A DNA stretch of 48,099 bases from a virus, in IMG/VR virus record IMGVR_UViG_3300049215_000235, positions 1 through 48,099 of that record, one strand, 5' to 3'. A program made the position numbers and the translations under genes. Each line of letters starts with the position of its first letter. Positions within the stretch are counted from its first letter, which is position 1. The notes beneath the pieces are model-generated. The model had not been told where the DNA came from. It worked only from the letters and a program-made list of their open reading frames with translations, and searched no databases. Shown here in pieces: positions 24,485 through 31,684 of this stretch.

Positions 24485-25534
24485 ATGGCATGGGGCGGAG
24501 TGACCCCGCAGGCGGTCCTGCAGGGTCTGCACATTCCCGTCACCAAGGCAAACGTCCAGGACCTCCTTGCCTGGCAGCGCGCTGAGGGTGGCGGGGCAAC
24601 GAACAACCCGTTCAACACCACGCAGATGGCATCGGGCGCAGGCTCGTACAACTCCGTCGGCGTACGCAACTACACCTCGGCCCAGCAGGGCCTCCAGGCC
24701 ACGCTCCAGACGCTGACCAACGGTCGGTACTCGGGCATCCTGAAGGCCCTGCGGTCGGGGAACGGCAGTCAGTTCGCGTCTGCCGTGGGTGCCAGCCCCT
24801 GGGGCACGAGTGGCTCGCTCATCGCCTCGGTGCTCGGCACCAAACTGTCCATGCCCTCCGGTGCGGGATTCCAGCACCCGCAGGGCAAGGGCGTCGTCCA
24901 AGCGGGCGGCACCCGGTTCGACGCGGCCACGTTCAAGAAGCAGGCGGGAGCGATCCTGATGCAGAACGCGGCGGCAGAGGAGAACGCCGGCGCACAGGCG
25001 CTCGCGCAGGGCCAGCTGCCCGGCACGCAGACGCAGGTGCCCGGCGACTCGATCATGCAGCAGCTCGAGCAGGCTCGGCAGGCTGCGATGGTCAAGGTGA
25101 CCCGGAGCGGTCAGGTCAAGACCGGCCTCGAGGGCGTGCGAGGCGTCCCGCAGGGCAACGACCCCGGGTCGAAGGCCGTGCAGATGGCGCTCAAGCAGAT
25201 CGGCGTCCCGTACGTGTGGGGCGGCGAGAACGCGAAGGGCAAGGCGGGCGGACCCGGAGCCGGCTTCGACTGCTCGGGCCTCGTCCAGTTCGCCTACGGC
25301 GCCCTGGGGATCCACCTCCCGCGCACGGCTGCCGAGCAGGGCAGCGCCGGGAAGCGGGTCAGCTACAACAACCTCAAGCCAGGAGACCTCCTGGTGGAGA
25401 ATAACGGCGATCACGTCGTGATGTACGCGGGGAACGGCAAGGTCATCCAGGCCCCGCACACGGGCACGTCGGTGCAGATGTCGCCGATGTCCTGGTTCCC
25501 TGACAGTCAGTACTACGCGGTCCGGCCGTACTAG
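24485..25534 (+). CDS. Virion peptidoglycan hydrolase (NlpC/P60)
   Basis: 349 residues, ATG after AGGAAGGAGGCTCC. The N-terminal domain (1-115) resembles phage lysozyme/glucosaminidase-like domains: DLLAWQRAEGGGATNNPFNT with a candidate acid Glu, then YNSVGVRNYTSAQQGLQATL and SGILKALRSGNGSQFASAVG. The C-terminal domain (225-349) is NlpC/P60: catalytic Cys in GFDCSGLVQFAYGALG, His in NNGDHVVMYAGN, third polar residue in APHTGTSV. Two cell-wall activities in one virion protein fit local wall digestion during DNA entry. Confidence 0.85.
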   Translation: MAWGGVTPQAVLQGLHIPVTKANVQDLLAWQRAEGGGATNNPFNTTQMASGAGSYNSVGVRNYTSAQQGLQATLQTLTNGRYSGILKALRSGNGSQFASAVGASPWGTSGSLIASVLGTKLSMPSGAGFQHPQGKGVVQAGGTRFDAATFKKQAGAILMQNAAAEENAGAQALAQGQLPGTQTQVPGDSIMQQLEQARQAAMVKVTRSGQVKTGLEGVRGVPQGNDPGSKAVQMALKQIGVPYVWGGENAKGKAGGPGAGFDCSGLVQFAYGALGIHLPRTAAEQGSAGKRVSYNNLKPGDLLVENNGDHVVMYAGNGKVIQAPHTGTSVQMSPMSWFPDSQYYAVRPY

Positions 25535-25542
25535 GAGGAGAT

Positions 25543-26205
25543 ATGGCATCGCAGATCAGCATGGCGGCGGCCCGGAAGCTGCTGTCCAGCATGAACCAGC
25601 AGCAGATCGCAAACGTGCTGGCCGGGCACGTCCCGGGGCACGAGCACGGTCAGTTCAGCAGCTGGAACCAGAACCAGCTCCAGCACCTGCAGCAGTACGC
25701 GCAGAACCACGGCTTCGGCCAGCCGCAGGCGCCGACGCAGATCGACTTCAACGCGATCGCGCAGGCCCTGTCTGGCGCGGGCGGCATCAGCCAGAAGCAG
25801 ATGGACGCGCTGACCAAGGGCGTCGGCGGCGGGACGGGTCTCGCCAAGGACGGCCTCTCCTCAGCCGCGCTGCACTTCCTCGCCTCGAGCGGTCTGCTGG
25901 CGGCCAACCCGGTCCAGCAGATCAGCCTGACCGACGCCAACGGCAACCCGCTCACCGGCGGCGCCCTGGCGGTCGCGCAGCTGCAGCAGCAGATGGCGAA
26001 CCTCGCCCCCAATACCTACGATCTCCAGCAGGGTGTCACCGGCGACATGCTGGCGAGCCTGTTCGGCGGCGGCGGGTTCCAGAAAGCGTACGGCTACAAC
26101 CCGTTCCGCAAGGGCTTCGCCTACTCGCCGTCGACCGGCGGTGGCGCTCCTGCGGCAGCGGCTGGCTCGGCGGGCGGCAACGCCATGGCGGGCTTCGGGC
26201 AGTAA
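25543..26205 (+). CDS. Hypothetical virion protein
   Basis: 220 residues, ATG after AGGAGGAGAT. Helical Gln-rich N-terminal half (MNQQQIANVLAGHVPGHEHG; NQNQLQHLQQYAQNHGFGQP), a Gly-rich middle, and an Ala/Gly C-terminal tail. The composition resembles the three proteins upstream, so it is likely part of the same internal assembly. Family unknown. Confidence 0.6.
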   Translation: MASQISMAAARKLLSSMNQQQIANVLAGHVPGHEHGQFSSWNQNQLQHLQQYAQNHGFGQPQAPTQIDFNAIAQALSGAGGISQKQMDALTKGVGGGTGLAKDGLSSAALHFLASSGLLAANPVQQISLTDANGNPLTGGALAVAQLQQQMANLAPNTYDLQQGVTGDMLASLFGGGGFQKAYGYNPFRKGFAYSPSTGGGAPAAAAGSAGGNAMAGFGQ

Positions 26206-26208
26206 GCC

Positions 26209-26586
26209 ATGAACATCTCACCTCTCGCGCTCCAGTTCATGATGGGCCAGGGCATCAACCGCGGCTTCCAGCCCCCGATGGGCGGCCAGCCCCCGATGGG
26301 CGGCCAGCCCCCGATGGGCGGTTTCCCGCCCTCGCTGGGCGGCCACCCTCCGGTCATGCCGATCCACCCGATCATCGGAGTCCCGCCCGTGCTGATACCG
26401 CCCCCGATGCCGCAGCTGCCGCCCCCGGTGGCGCAGCCGATGCCCGGCCAAGGGCCTGTCGTCCCGCCGGGCTTCCACCCGCTGGGCGGCGCCCCGTTCG
26501 GCTTCCATCCCCCGCAGGCTCCCGGCGGCGGCTTCCACGGCCCCGTCGGCCGTGGCGTCCATCTCCAGGCACTGGTGAGGCGTTGA
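26209..26586 (+). CDS. Pro/Gly-rich low-complexity protein
   Basis: 125 residues beginning three bases after the previous stop. It is nearly all Pro, Gly, Met, Phe and His: three 18-bp tandem units encode QPPMGG repeats at about 21-38, then PPP-rich stretches. It may be a flexible virion linker or a surface-exposed disordered protein. No ribosome site is obvious, so it probably relies on coupling. Confidence 0.6.
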   Translation: MNISPLALQFMMGQGINRGFQPPMGGQPPMGGQPPMGGFPPSLGGHPPVMPIHPIIGVPPVLIPPPMPQLPPPVAQPMPGQGPVVPPGFHPLGGAPFGFHPPQAPGGGFHGPVGRGVHLQALVRR

Positions 26587-26592
26587 GTTAAT

Positions 26593-26811
26593 ATGCCAAC
26601 ACACGATCCCCGTGTCGAGTACACGGTAAAGGAGCTCCTCCTCAAGATCGACGACCGCATCGACTCGTTCGAGAAGGCGTTCACCGATCACGTCAAGGAG
26701 GACAGTAAGCGGTTCGGTCGACTCGACCGGTTCGCGGCCATCGGGACATCGTTCGCGTCGGTCGCCCTGGCGATCGCCTCCGCGTACGCCTACAGCGTGT
26801 TCAATCACTGA
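26593..26811 (+). CDS. Holin-like protein, coiled coil plus one TM segment
   Basis: 72 residues. Residues 8-45 are a charged amphipathic helix (VKELLLKIDDRIDSFEKAFT) and residues 47-68 a hydrophobic segment (AAIGTSFASVALAIASAYAY). This is the layout of XhlA-like and other single-span lysis proteins. It lies two genes before the endolysin, which supports a lysis role. No strong ribosome site; AATATG start seven bases after the upstream stop. Confidence 0.6.
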   Translation: MPTHDPRVEYTVKELLLKIDDRIDSFEKAFTDHVKEDSKRFGRLDRFAAIGTSFASVALAIASAYAYSVFNH

Positions 26812-26822
26812 GAGGAGTGCAC

Positions 26823-27029
26823 ATGTTCGCACGGATCAAGGCGGCTGTCGTCGCCTTCGTCCAGCGCAAGGCCGTTCGTTCGGTCGTGCGCCATGCTGCC
26901 ACTGCCGCTGCCGCGGTCGTGGTCGCAGCCGTTCTGAAGGACGGTGTGGCTGGAGCCGCGACTGGCGTGGTCGCCGCGGGCGCCCTTCGGGCCGCCCTGC
27001 AGGTGATCGCACCCAGTCTCGGGGTCTGA
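26823..27029 (+). CDS. Small membrane protein, second holin candidate
   Basis: 68 residues, ATG after GAGAGGAGTGCAC; an earlier GTG in frame would overlap that ribosome site. It has a basic N-terminus (ARIKAAVVAFVQRKAVRSVV) followed by Ala/Val hydrophobic spans at about 24-40 and 44-64. Size, charge pattern and position directly before the GH25 lysozyme fit a holin or antiholin partner to the previous gene. Confidence 0.6.
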   Translation: MFARIKAAVVAFVQRKAVRSVVRHAATAAAAVVVAAVLKDGVAGAATGVVAAGALRAALQVIAPSLGV

Positions 27030-27040
27030 TTCTGGTGGTC

Positions 27041-27760
27041 ATGGTCAAGGGCATCGACATCTCCAATGTCAACGGCGCGTTCGACCTGGCCCCGTACCGC
27101 AAGGACGGGTACCTGGTCGTCGGCCTGAAGGCGACAGAGGGGATGACGTTCAACGACGCCACCTTCGATGCACACGTCGCCCAGGCGACGAAGCTCGGGA
27201 TGGTGTCGCTGCCGTACCACTTCGGCCGGCCGGAGTCCGACAAGGGAGCTCCGGGCGGCGTTCGTGAGGCGCATCACTTCCTCGAGGTGGTCGCGCCCCA
27301 CAAGGGCAACAGCTGGGTCGGCAAGGCGGTCCTCGACTACGAGACCGTGCCGGACGTGGCGTTCGCCTCTGCCTGGCTGCACACCGTCGCCAACCGCGGC
27401 TGGCAGCCGATGGTCTACTGCTCGGCCAGCCGGGTCGCGGAGCTTCGCAGCCGGGTCCCGCGCGGGACGAAGTACTGGATCGCCGACTACGGCGTCTCCC
27501 AGCTGCCCGACCTGGGCGTCCCGGTGTGGATCTGGCAGTACACCGACAAGGAGGGCGGGCACAGCCTGGACGGCGATCACGTCCTGGTCGACCCGCAGCT
27601 CCTTCACCGTGTACCGCCTGCCTGGTACCTGGTTGTCCGCGCGAAGGGCAAGGTCATCGCCCGGGTCCGCTACGGCAAGGGCCGGGTGGCGGCGTTCCTG
27701 AAGAACCGCTTCCGCCGGATCGTCTCCCGCTGCAAGGTCACGGTCGACAAGGAGCACTGA
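27041..27760 (+). CDS. Endolysin, GH25 lysozyme
   Basis: 239 residues from ATG 27041; a GTG two codons earlier is possible. GH25 muramidase signatures are KGIDISNVNG with the first acidic residue, LVVGLKATEGMTFND, and LDYETVPD holding the DxE pair of the catalytic site, then VPVWIWQYTD near the C-terminal end of the barrel. The last 45 residues are strongly basic (GKGRVAAFLKNRFRRIVSRC) and may bind the wall. No signal peptide, so release depends on a holin. Confidence 0.9.
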   Translation: MVKGIDISNVNGAFDLAPYRKDGYLVVGLKATEGMTFNDATFDAHVAQATKLGMVSLPYHFGRPESDKGAPGGVREAHHFLEVVAPHKGNSWVGKAVLDYETVPDVAFASAWLHTVANRGWQPMVYCSASRVAELRSRVPRGTKYWIADYGVSQLPDLGVPVWIWQYTDKEGGHSLDGDHVLVDPQLLHRVPPAWYLVVRAKGKVIARVRYGKGRVAAFLKNRFRRIVSRCKVTVDKEH

Positions 27761-28005
27761 TGTGGCGCGCGGTTGTAGCGTTCCTCGACTGGTTCTGCCT
27801 CGAGGGGCGCGGCTACCAGTTCTGGTCCGGCTTCGGGGCTGACCTCTCCTACTTGGGGGCTCTCGCCATGGCCGCCCACCACCTGAACTGCCACGAGAAG
27901 GGCTGCTGGCGCCCCGGCATCTGCAAGTCCCCGAATCACCACGCCCGATGGTGTCACAAGCATAAGCACCGCATGGAGACTCAGGTTTCGGATACCGACT
28001 CGTGA
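27760..28005 (+). CDS. Small Cys/His-rich protein after endolysin
   Basis: 81 residues, ATG overlapping the endolysin stop (TGATG). The N-terminus is aromatic and hydrophobic (WRAVVAFLDWFCLEGRGYQF); the C-terminal half has LNCHEKGCW and CHKHKHR, a Cys/His pattern suited to zinc binding and common in small proteins near actinophage lysis genes. Its last ten codons (METQVSDTDS) are part of the repeated hairpin at 27971. Confidence 0.6.
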   Translation: MWRAVVAFLDWFCLEGRGYQFWSGFGADLSYLGALAMAAHHLNCHEKGCWRPGICKSPNHHARWCHKHKHRMETQVSDTDS

Positions 28006-28015
28006 GCCACCATGC
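27971..28015 (+). promoter_or_regulatory. Hairpin family member at end of late operon
   Basis: GCATGGAGACTCA pairs imperfectly with TGAGCCACCATGC around loop GGTTTCGGATACCGAC. It overlaps the 3' end of the last late gene and lies six bases before the terminator. Confidence 0.65.
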
Positions 28016-28020
28016 ACCAA

Positions 28021-28073
28021 CAAGAAAGGCCCGCCACCGGCTCCCGAGGGAACTGGTGACGGGCCTTTTCTTG
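28021..28073. terminator. Bidirectional terminator between convergent arms
   Basis: CAAGAAAGGCCCG (28021-28033) pairs with CGGGCCTTTTCTTG (28060-28073), with further CACC/GGTG pairing inside. Runs of A on the left and T on the right give a terminator-type stem and U tract on both strands. It separates the rightward late operon from the end of the leftward early operon. Confidence 0.85.
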
Positions 28074-28083
28074 TTTCGGGGCG

Positions 28084-28245
28084 CTACGCCTGCTCTCGGT
28101 TGATGTCGAGCGAAGACAGCCGCTTGAGTAGGTCTTCAGCCTGCTCGACCTTCTTCAGCTTCTCCTCGATCTCGTCCGCGAGAGACCGCAGTTTATTCGG
28201 CAACACCTGGTGCTTCGGAACCCGCTCGTACTTTCCTCGTGGCAA
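28084..28245 (-). CDS. Small coiled-coil protein
   Basis: 53 residues, TTG start after GGGAGGTGAC. Sequence begins MPRGKYERVPKHQVLPNKLR and continues as a charged heptad helix (EIEEKLKKVEQAEDLLKRLS). It is the last gene of the leftward arm. No family recognised. Confidence 0.65.
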   Translation of the reverse strand: MPRGKYERVPKHQVLPNKLRSLADEIEEKLKKVEQAEDLLKRLSSLDINREQA

Positions 28246-28271
28246 AGTCACCTCCCGACTCGTTTCCCAGT

Positions 28272-28349
28272 CTATACCAGGGACGCGACGGTTGCCACCA
28301 CGGTGAGGAGGAACATTGTCAGGATGGTGAGGCCGAGAGCCTTCAGCAT
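28272..28349 (-). CDS. Possible 25-residue membrane peptide
   Basis: ATG six bases after GAAGGG. It encodes MLKALGLTILTMFLLTVVAT plus VASLV: a short basic start followed by one membrane span. Tiny single-span peptides are frequent in phages, but nothing beyond hydrophobicity supports function. Confidence 0.4.
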   Translation of the reverse strand: MLKALGLTILTMFLLTVVATVASLV

Positions 28350-28374
28350 CGCCATCCCTTCAGGCGGGATCACA

Positions 28375-28857
28375 TCACCGGCGGCTGCGCTTCATCTGGC
28401 CGCTGCCGACGGCGCTGGCATCGCGCGGCTGCTCAGCGAGCTGCTGTGCGATTTCCTGCTGCACCTGCGCTGAGATTGCCATGCGGGCGGCAATCTCGGC
28501 GGGCGACAGAGTTTGCGTCGGTCCCTCGGGAACGGGCTGACCGCCGCCAAAGCCGGCGTCGTCCCAGCTCCTCATGGTCTGGGCCGCTGCGAGCTGCTCC
28601 TCCTCGGTCAACTCGTCGTCCGTGTCGACGTCGACGGTCGGAGTGAGGGTGGCGTTGGTGTTGGTATACGTCGCCGTCGGGAACTGCATGCCGGTGCTGC
28701 GGTGCGGGCGCACACCGTGCCCCAGCTCGGTCTGGAGGTCGTCCACGAGCTGCTCGGCGGCCTGCCGGGTCAGCGTCACGGTCACCTCGTTGCTCTCGCC
28801 CGTGTCGTCCACCGTGTCGATGGGCAGCGTGAACGAGAGCCGAGTGATGACGACCAT
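28375..28857 (-). CDS. Hypothetical acidic protein
   Basis: 160 residues, ATG overlapping the upstream stop (TGATG). Strand-rich start (ITRLSFTLPIDTVDDTGESN, EVTVTLTRQAAEQLVDDLQ), an acidic centre (DVDTDDELTEEEQLAAAQ) and a helical Gln-rich C-terminus. Residues 80-140 resemble an amphipathic interaction helix. Function unknown. Confidence 0.65.
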   Translation of the reverse strand: MVVITRLSFTLPIDTVDDTGESNEVTVTLTRQAAEQLVDDLQTELGHGVRPHRSTGMQFPTATYTNTNATLTPTVDVDTDDELTEEEQLAAAQTMRSWDDAGFGGGQPVPEGPTQTLSPAEIAARMAISAQVQQEIAQQLAEQPRDASAVGSGQMKRSRR

Positions 28858-29111
28858 CAGCGGCGCTTCGCCCGGCGCTGCCCGCGGTTCTGCGCGTCGT
28901 TGGCGGCCTCCATGGCCTCCATCATCTGCTGGCGCTCGACCGCCTCCTGCTGACGCTTCTGCGTCTCGAAGGCCAGCGAGATCAGCGACTGGGCCGCCTC
29001 CATGCGGTAGTTCGCCCTCTGACTGGTGTCGCGGGCGATCTCGGCCAGGGTGTGGATGCCCACTTCGATGAGGTTGATGTCCTCCTCGGGGGCCTGGGTC
29101 TCCTCAGACAT
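28857..29111 (-). CDS. Hypothetical helical protein
   Basis: 84 residues from the ATG after AGGAGAGAGT. A longer frame would start inside repeat copy 3, so I prefer this start. Acidic N-terminus, then continuous helix (IHTLAEIARDTSQRANYRME; AFETQKRQQEAVERQQMMEA) and a basic tail. Function unknown. Confidence 0.65.
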   Translation of the reverse strand: MSEETQAPEEDINLIEVGIHTLAEIARDTSQRANYRMEAAQSLISLAFETQKRQQEAVERQQMMEAMEAANDAQNRGQRRAKRR

Positions 29112-29119
29112 ACTCTCTC

Positions 29120-29262
29120 CTGTCTCGGACATGCGAAAAAGGCCCTTTTGACCCATGGAGAAATGCGGGCTAGAGGGGCCTATTTTTGAGGGGTGAAGGT
29201 CTTACCCTTAGGGGGCAAAATCAGCGAATGTCGGGGCCTTAAAACGGCTCCTAGAGCGTCGG
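29120..29262 (+). repeat. 140-bp dispersed repeat, copy 3
   Basis: Same orientation as copies 1 and 2 but within the leftward arm. The first palindrome is degraded (CTGTCTCGGACAT); the second is AAAAGG-C-CCTTTT. It spans the promoter region of the leftward gene starting at 29111. Confidence 0.85.
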
Positions 29263-29301
29263 CTTCCGGTAGGCGCTGCGGTAGGGTAGGTGGACCTGGC
29301 G

Positions 29302-29427
29302 CTACTCATCCCCATCGGTCCGTCCCCACTGCAAGAGCTTCCACGCCTTGATGCTCATGATCCCTCTCCTTGCTCGGCTCCGGGCTTTCGCCCGCTCTCG
29401 GCGAGCCTCGCGGCGGAGACCACGCAT
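29302..29427 (-). CDS. Small basic protein
   Basis: 41 residues, starts MRGLRREARRERAKARSRAR and ends WGRTDGDE. An internal ATG (MSIKAWK) has the better ribosome site (AAGGAGAGGGATC), so the true product could be only 18 residues. Very basic; possibly nucleic-acid binding. Confidence 0.4.
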   Translation of the reverse strand: MRGLRREARRERAKARSRARRGIMSIKAWKLLQWGRTDGDE

Positions 29428-29443
29428 CGTCGGATAGCGCGGC

Positions 29444-29674
29444 TCAGTCGAGCTCACTGCCCGGGTCGTACGGGGTGCCGGTGAACGGCGCGTGCGCGTG
29501 GAACGGCCCCGCCCCGCAGTGGCGCTGGGCACAGGGGTGCTGGGCACAGTGGCGCTGGGCACAGGGCACGGTCAGGCAGGTGCAGGTGCAATCCAGGGGA
29601 CCGCCTACCGCCTCGCACTGCTCGTTGCAGTCGACGCCCCGCGGTCGTCGGTCTCGGTCACGCGGCTGCTTCAT
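29444..29674 (-). CDS. Cys-rich small protein with 15-bp repeats
   Basis: 76 residues, ATG after CCAGGAGCGTACG, overlapping the upstream gene by 17 bases. Basic start (MKQPRDRDRRPRG), then CTCTCLTVPC and three 15-bp tandem units encoding CAQRH, CAQHP, CAQRH (29519-29563). Eleven Cys plus several His suggest metal binding. Repeat-driven expansion is visible in the DNA. Confidence 0.55.
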   Translation of the reverse strand: MKQPRDRDRRPRGVDCNEQCEAVGGPLDCTCTCLTVPCAQRHCAQHPCAQRHCGAGPFHAHAPFTGTPYDPGSELD

Positions 29675-29825
29675 CGTACGCTCCTGGAAGCTGGGGGCCG
29701 GCCTTGTTGGCGCGGATGTGCTTCCGCTCGCCGGGGCAGATTGCCCAGGCCAGGTTGAAGCGCAGGTTCCACACGGCCGTGCTGACCGAGTAGCGGTGCA
29801 GGTCGCTGAAGAACAGGCGAATCAC
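29658..29825 (-). CDS. Hypothetical small protein
   Basis: 55 residues, GTG overlapping the upstream stop (GTGA). Begins MIRLFFSDLHRYSVSTAVWN; contains LRFNLAWAICPGERKHIR, an aromatic amphipathic segment. Family unknown. The double overlaps in this cluster support translation of every member. Confidence 0.6.
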   Translation of the reverse strand: MIRLFFSDLHRYSVSTAVWNLRFNLAWAICPGERKHIRANKAGPQLPGAYDEAAA

Positions 29826-30049
29826 TGCTGGTGCCTCCTCATGGCCGCCGCTCGGCGGACGCGGCCACCGAACGCAGCTGCGAGCGAGTCGAGCTGGTCC
29901 TGCGGCAGCGCCTTCCAGAGTGGGTTCTCGGCCCGCTTCTTGACGAATTTGCCGTCGGCGTCGCGCTCCGGCCCGCGCCTCTTGGGCTTGCCGTAGGTGG
30001 CGTCGGTGATCGGCATGGTGTCCGGGTTGTCAGTGTTCAGTCGTGCCAT
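29822..30049 (-). CDS. Hypothetical small basic protein
   Basis: 75 residues, ATG eight bases after CGGAG, inside the end of the upstream gene. Contains KPKRRGPERDADGKFVKKRA, a basic segment, and a C-terminal helix ending RVRRAAAMRRHQQ. Possibly DNA- or RNA-binding. No family recognised. Confidence 0.6.
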   Translation of the reverse strand: MARLNTDNPDTMPITDATYGKPKRRGPERDADGKFVKKRAENPLWKALPQDQLDSLAAAFGGRVRRAAAMRRHQQ

Positions 30050-30233
30050 GTCCGTACTCCGGGTGAACCGACACGATGTGCGCCCGCACGAGTGCGAGCT
30101 GGCCGCCGTGCGGCGTCTGCGTGGTGATGACGGGCGATCCGGTCTGCGCTTCCGCGAGGAAGTCGACGATCGTGGCGAAGTCCGCCCCGACCTGGATCCG
30201 GTCGCCGTTCAGCATGCGGACCTGGCAGCTCAT
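30030..30233 (-). CDS. Hypothetical small protein
   Basis: 67 residues, ATG overlapping the exonuclease stop (ATGA). Mostly short strands: MSCQVRMLNGDRIQVGADFA, VITTQTPHGGQLALVRAHIV. It may be a small beta-barrel (SH3 or OB-like) accessory of the exonuclease it is coupled to; inference. Confidence 0.6.
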   Translation of the reverse strand: MSCQVRMLNGDRIQVGADFATIVDFLAEAQTGSPVITTQTPHGGQLALVRAHIVSVHPEYGHGTTEH

Positions 30234-30868
30234 GCGTGGTACCCGCCCTTTCCGCTGGTGGTCGGCGTCCACAGCTTCATCACCGGGTTGAGCATGCCGC
30301 GGTTCAGCAGCTCCTCCCGCATCTCGATGTGCTGCGCGACGTCGCCGGTCACGCGCTTCTTCGTGAGGGCGATGCCCTCGGGTGTCAGCTTGTTGGCCTC
30401 ACGCCACTTGGCCTGGTCCATCTGCACCTTCGGGTGCTTCAGACCCAGCAGGGCGCCGAGGTTCTCCTGGCTCTTGGACAGACCGGAGAACCGCATGAGG
30501 TCGAGCTTGGTGTCCTGGGTCAGCTTCTTGCCCAGCGGCGGCAGCCCCAGCTCGAGGCAGGCGCCGTTGATGAGCGGAAGGTCGAACCCGCGGATGAAGT
30601 GGCCGGTCACCGCATCGGCCGCGTCGTACGCCCGAACGAACTCCTCGAGCATGTGCCCGAGGTCCTTCTCGCCCAGCGCCACCGCGCGGGGACGCTTCTG
30701 CGTCCCACGCTTCTGCGTCCCACGCTTCTGCGTCCCGATGAACTGCCACGCGATCGCCGTGATCTGCTTCGACACGAAGTCGCCGCCGTACCAGTGCAGC
30801 GGGCGGCACTCCACGTCGAAATCGAGGATCGCCAGCGGATCGCCGACGAACTCGATGTTCATGTTCAC
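30230..30868 (-). CDS. DEDD-family 3'-5' exonuclease
   Basis: 212 residues from GTG 30868 (ATG two codons later also possible). DnaQ/RNase H-like signatures: ExoI AILDFDVEC with the D-x-E pair, ExoII TGHFIRGFDLPLING with Asp, and a late HxxxxD-like segment RVTGDVAQHIEM with Asp. A 15-bp triplication (30692-30736) inserts three GTQKR units near residues 45-60. It may proofread or trim DNA ends, and could supplement the polymerase exonuclease. Confidence 0.75.
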   Translation of the reverse strand: MNMNIEFVGDPLAILDFDVECRPLHWYGGDFVSKQITAIAWQFIGTQKRGTQKRGTQKRPRAVALGEKDLGHMLEEFVRAYDAADAVTGHFIRGFDLPLINGACLELGLPPLGKKLTQDTKLDLMRFSGLSKSQENLGALLGLKHPKVQMDQAKWREANKLTPEGIALTKKRVTGDVAQHIEMREELLNRGMLNPVMKLWTPTTSGKGGYHA

Positions 30869-31059
30869 GCGATCAGCTTGGCGAGGTCGACCCTGTACGA
30901 CTTGCCCTTGGCAGCCGCGCTCCGGATGGCGTCCTCGATCTCCGGGAGCACCTCGTTGATCTCCGCGTCCGCGGCCAGCGAGTGCTTGAGCCGGATCGAG
31001 GTGCGAGCCGCCTTGAGGGCGTCGCTCACCGCCATTTCGATCTGGTCCTTCTGCTTCAC
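30865..31059 (-). CDS. Hypothetical helical protein
   Basis: 64 residues, GTG after AAGGAGACGAC. Amphipathic helices (IEMAVSDALKAARTSIRLKH; LPEIEDAIRSAAAKGKSYRV). Its stop overlaps the exonuclease start by four bases. Function unknown. Confidence 0.6.
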   Translation of the reverse strand: MKQKDQIEMAVSDALKAARTSIRLKHSLAADAEINEVLPEIEDAIRSAAAKGKSYRVDLAKLIA

Positions 31060-31072
31060 GTCGTCTCCTTGG

Positions 31073-31267
31073 TCAGCCGCCACGGTTGGCACCCGCCGCC
31101 TGCATGGCAGAGCGAGCGCCGTCCGTGTCGCGGCGTGAGATGGTCGATGCCCAGCCCGTCTGCACGGCGTCCTCGTAGGGGAGCGCGCGCACGGTTCGTC
31201 CGATGCGTTGGAGGCGAACCCGCCAGGTCAGGAGTCGGAAGGAGACGGCTCGCGTCTCCTCCGCCAC
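31073..31267 (-). CDS. Hypothetical small basic protein
   Basis: 64 residues, GTG start six bases after the SSB-like stop, with only a weak ribosome site. Arg-rich (FRLLTWRVRLQRIGRTVRAL) with no recognised fold. Coupled expression with the upstream gene is likely. Confidence 0.5.
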   Translation of the reverse strand: MAEETRAVSFRLLTWRVRLQRIGRTVRALPYEDAVQTGWASTISRRDTDGARSAMQAAGANRGG

Positions 31268-31272
31268 GCGCC

Positions 31273-31683
31273 CTAGAAGCTCGGGATGGGCGAGGCCGCG
31301 GGTGCGGCTGCGGCGGGCTGCTGGGCAGCGGCGGGCTGCTGGGCAGCGGCGGGCTGCGCGTTGACGACGGGCCGCTCCTGGCGCTGCACGGCCGGCGTCA
31401 CCGACAGCCGAGCGGCGTCGATGTTCCGGTACACCACGCCGTTCTGGCCCTGGCTCTCCGTGTACTTGCCCTCGACGCCGACCAGCTGGCCCTCGGCGAT
31501 GGCGGACGCGACGTGCTCGTACTCCGGCCAGAGGGTGATGCCCAGGAGGGCCTGGGTGCCGGTCTTGATCGTGAAGCCGTAGACGGTCTGGCCGCCCGCC
31601 TCGCGCTGGCTGACCACCGGCTTATCCTTGAACTTCTGGACGATGCCTACGGCGGTCGCGTACACCTTGGGGGTATCGCTCAC
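31273..31683 (-). CDS. Single-stranded DNA-binding-like protein
   Basis: 136 residues, GTG after GAGGAGACTGAA. Residues 8-100 read as an OB-fold: KVYATAVGIVQKF, TVYGFTIKTGTQALLGITLW, GQLVGVEGKYTESQ, VYRNIDAARLSVTP. The C-terminal tail is Ala/Gln/Pro-rich, expanded by an 18-bp tandem repeat (31311-31356), and ends PIPSF, partly like SSB tips but without the usual acidic run. Position among replication genes supports the call. Confidence 0.65.
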   Translation of the reverse strand: MSDTPKVYATAVGIVQKFKDKPVVSQREAGGQTVYGFTIKTGTQALLGITLWPEYEHVASAIAEGQLVGVEGKYTESQGQNGVVYRNIDAARLSVTPAVQRQERPVVNAQPAAAQQPAAAQQPAAAAPAASPIPSF

Positions 31684-31684
31684 T

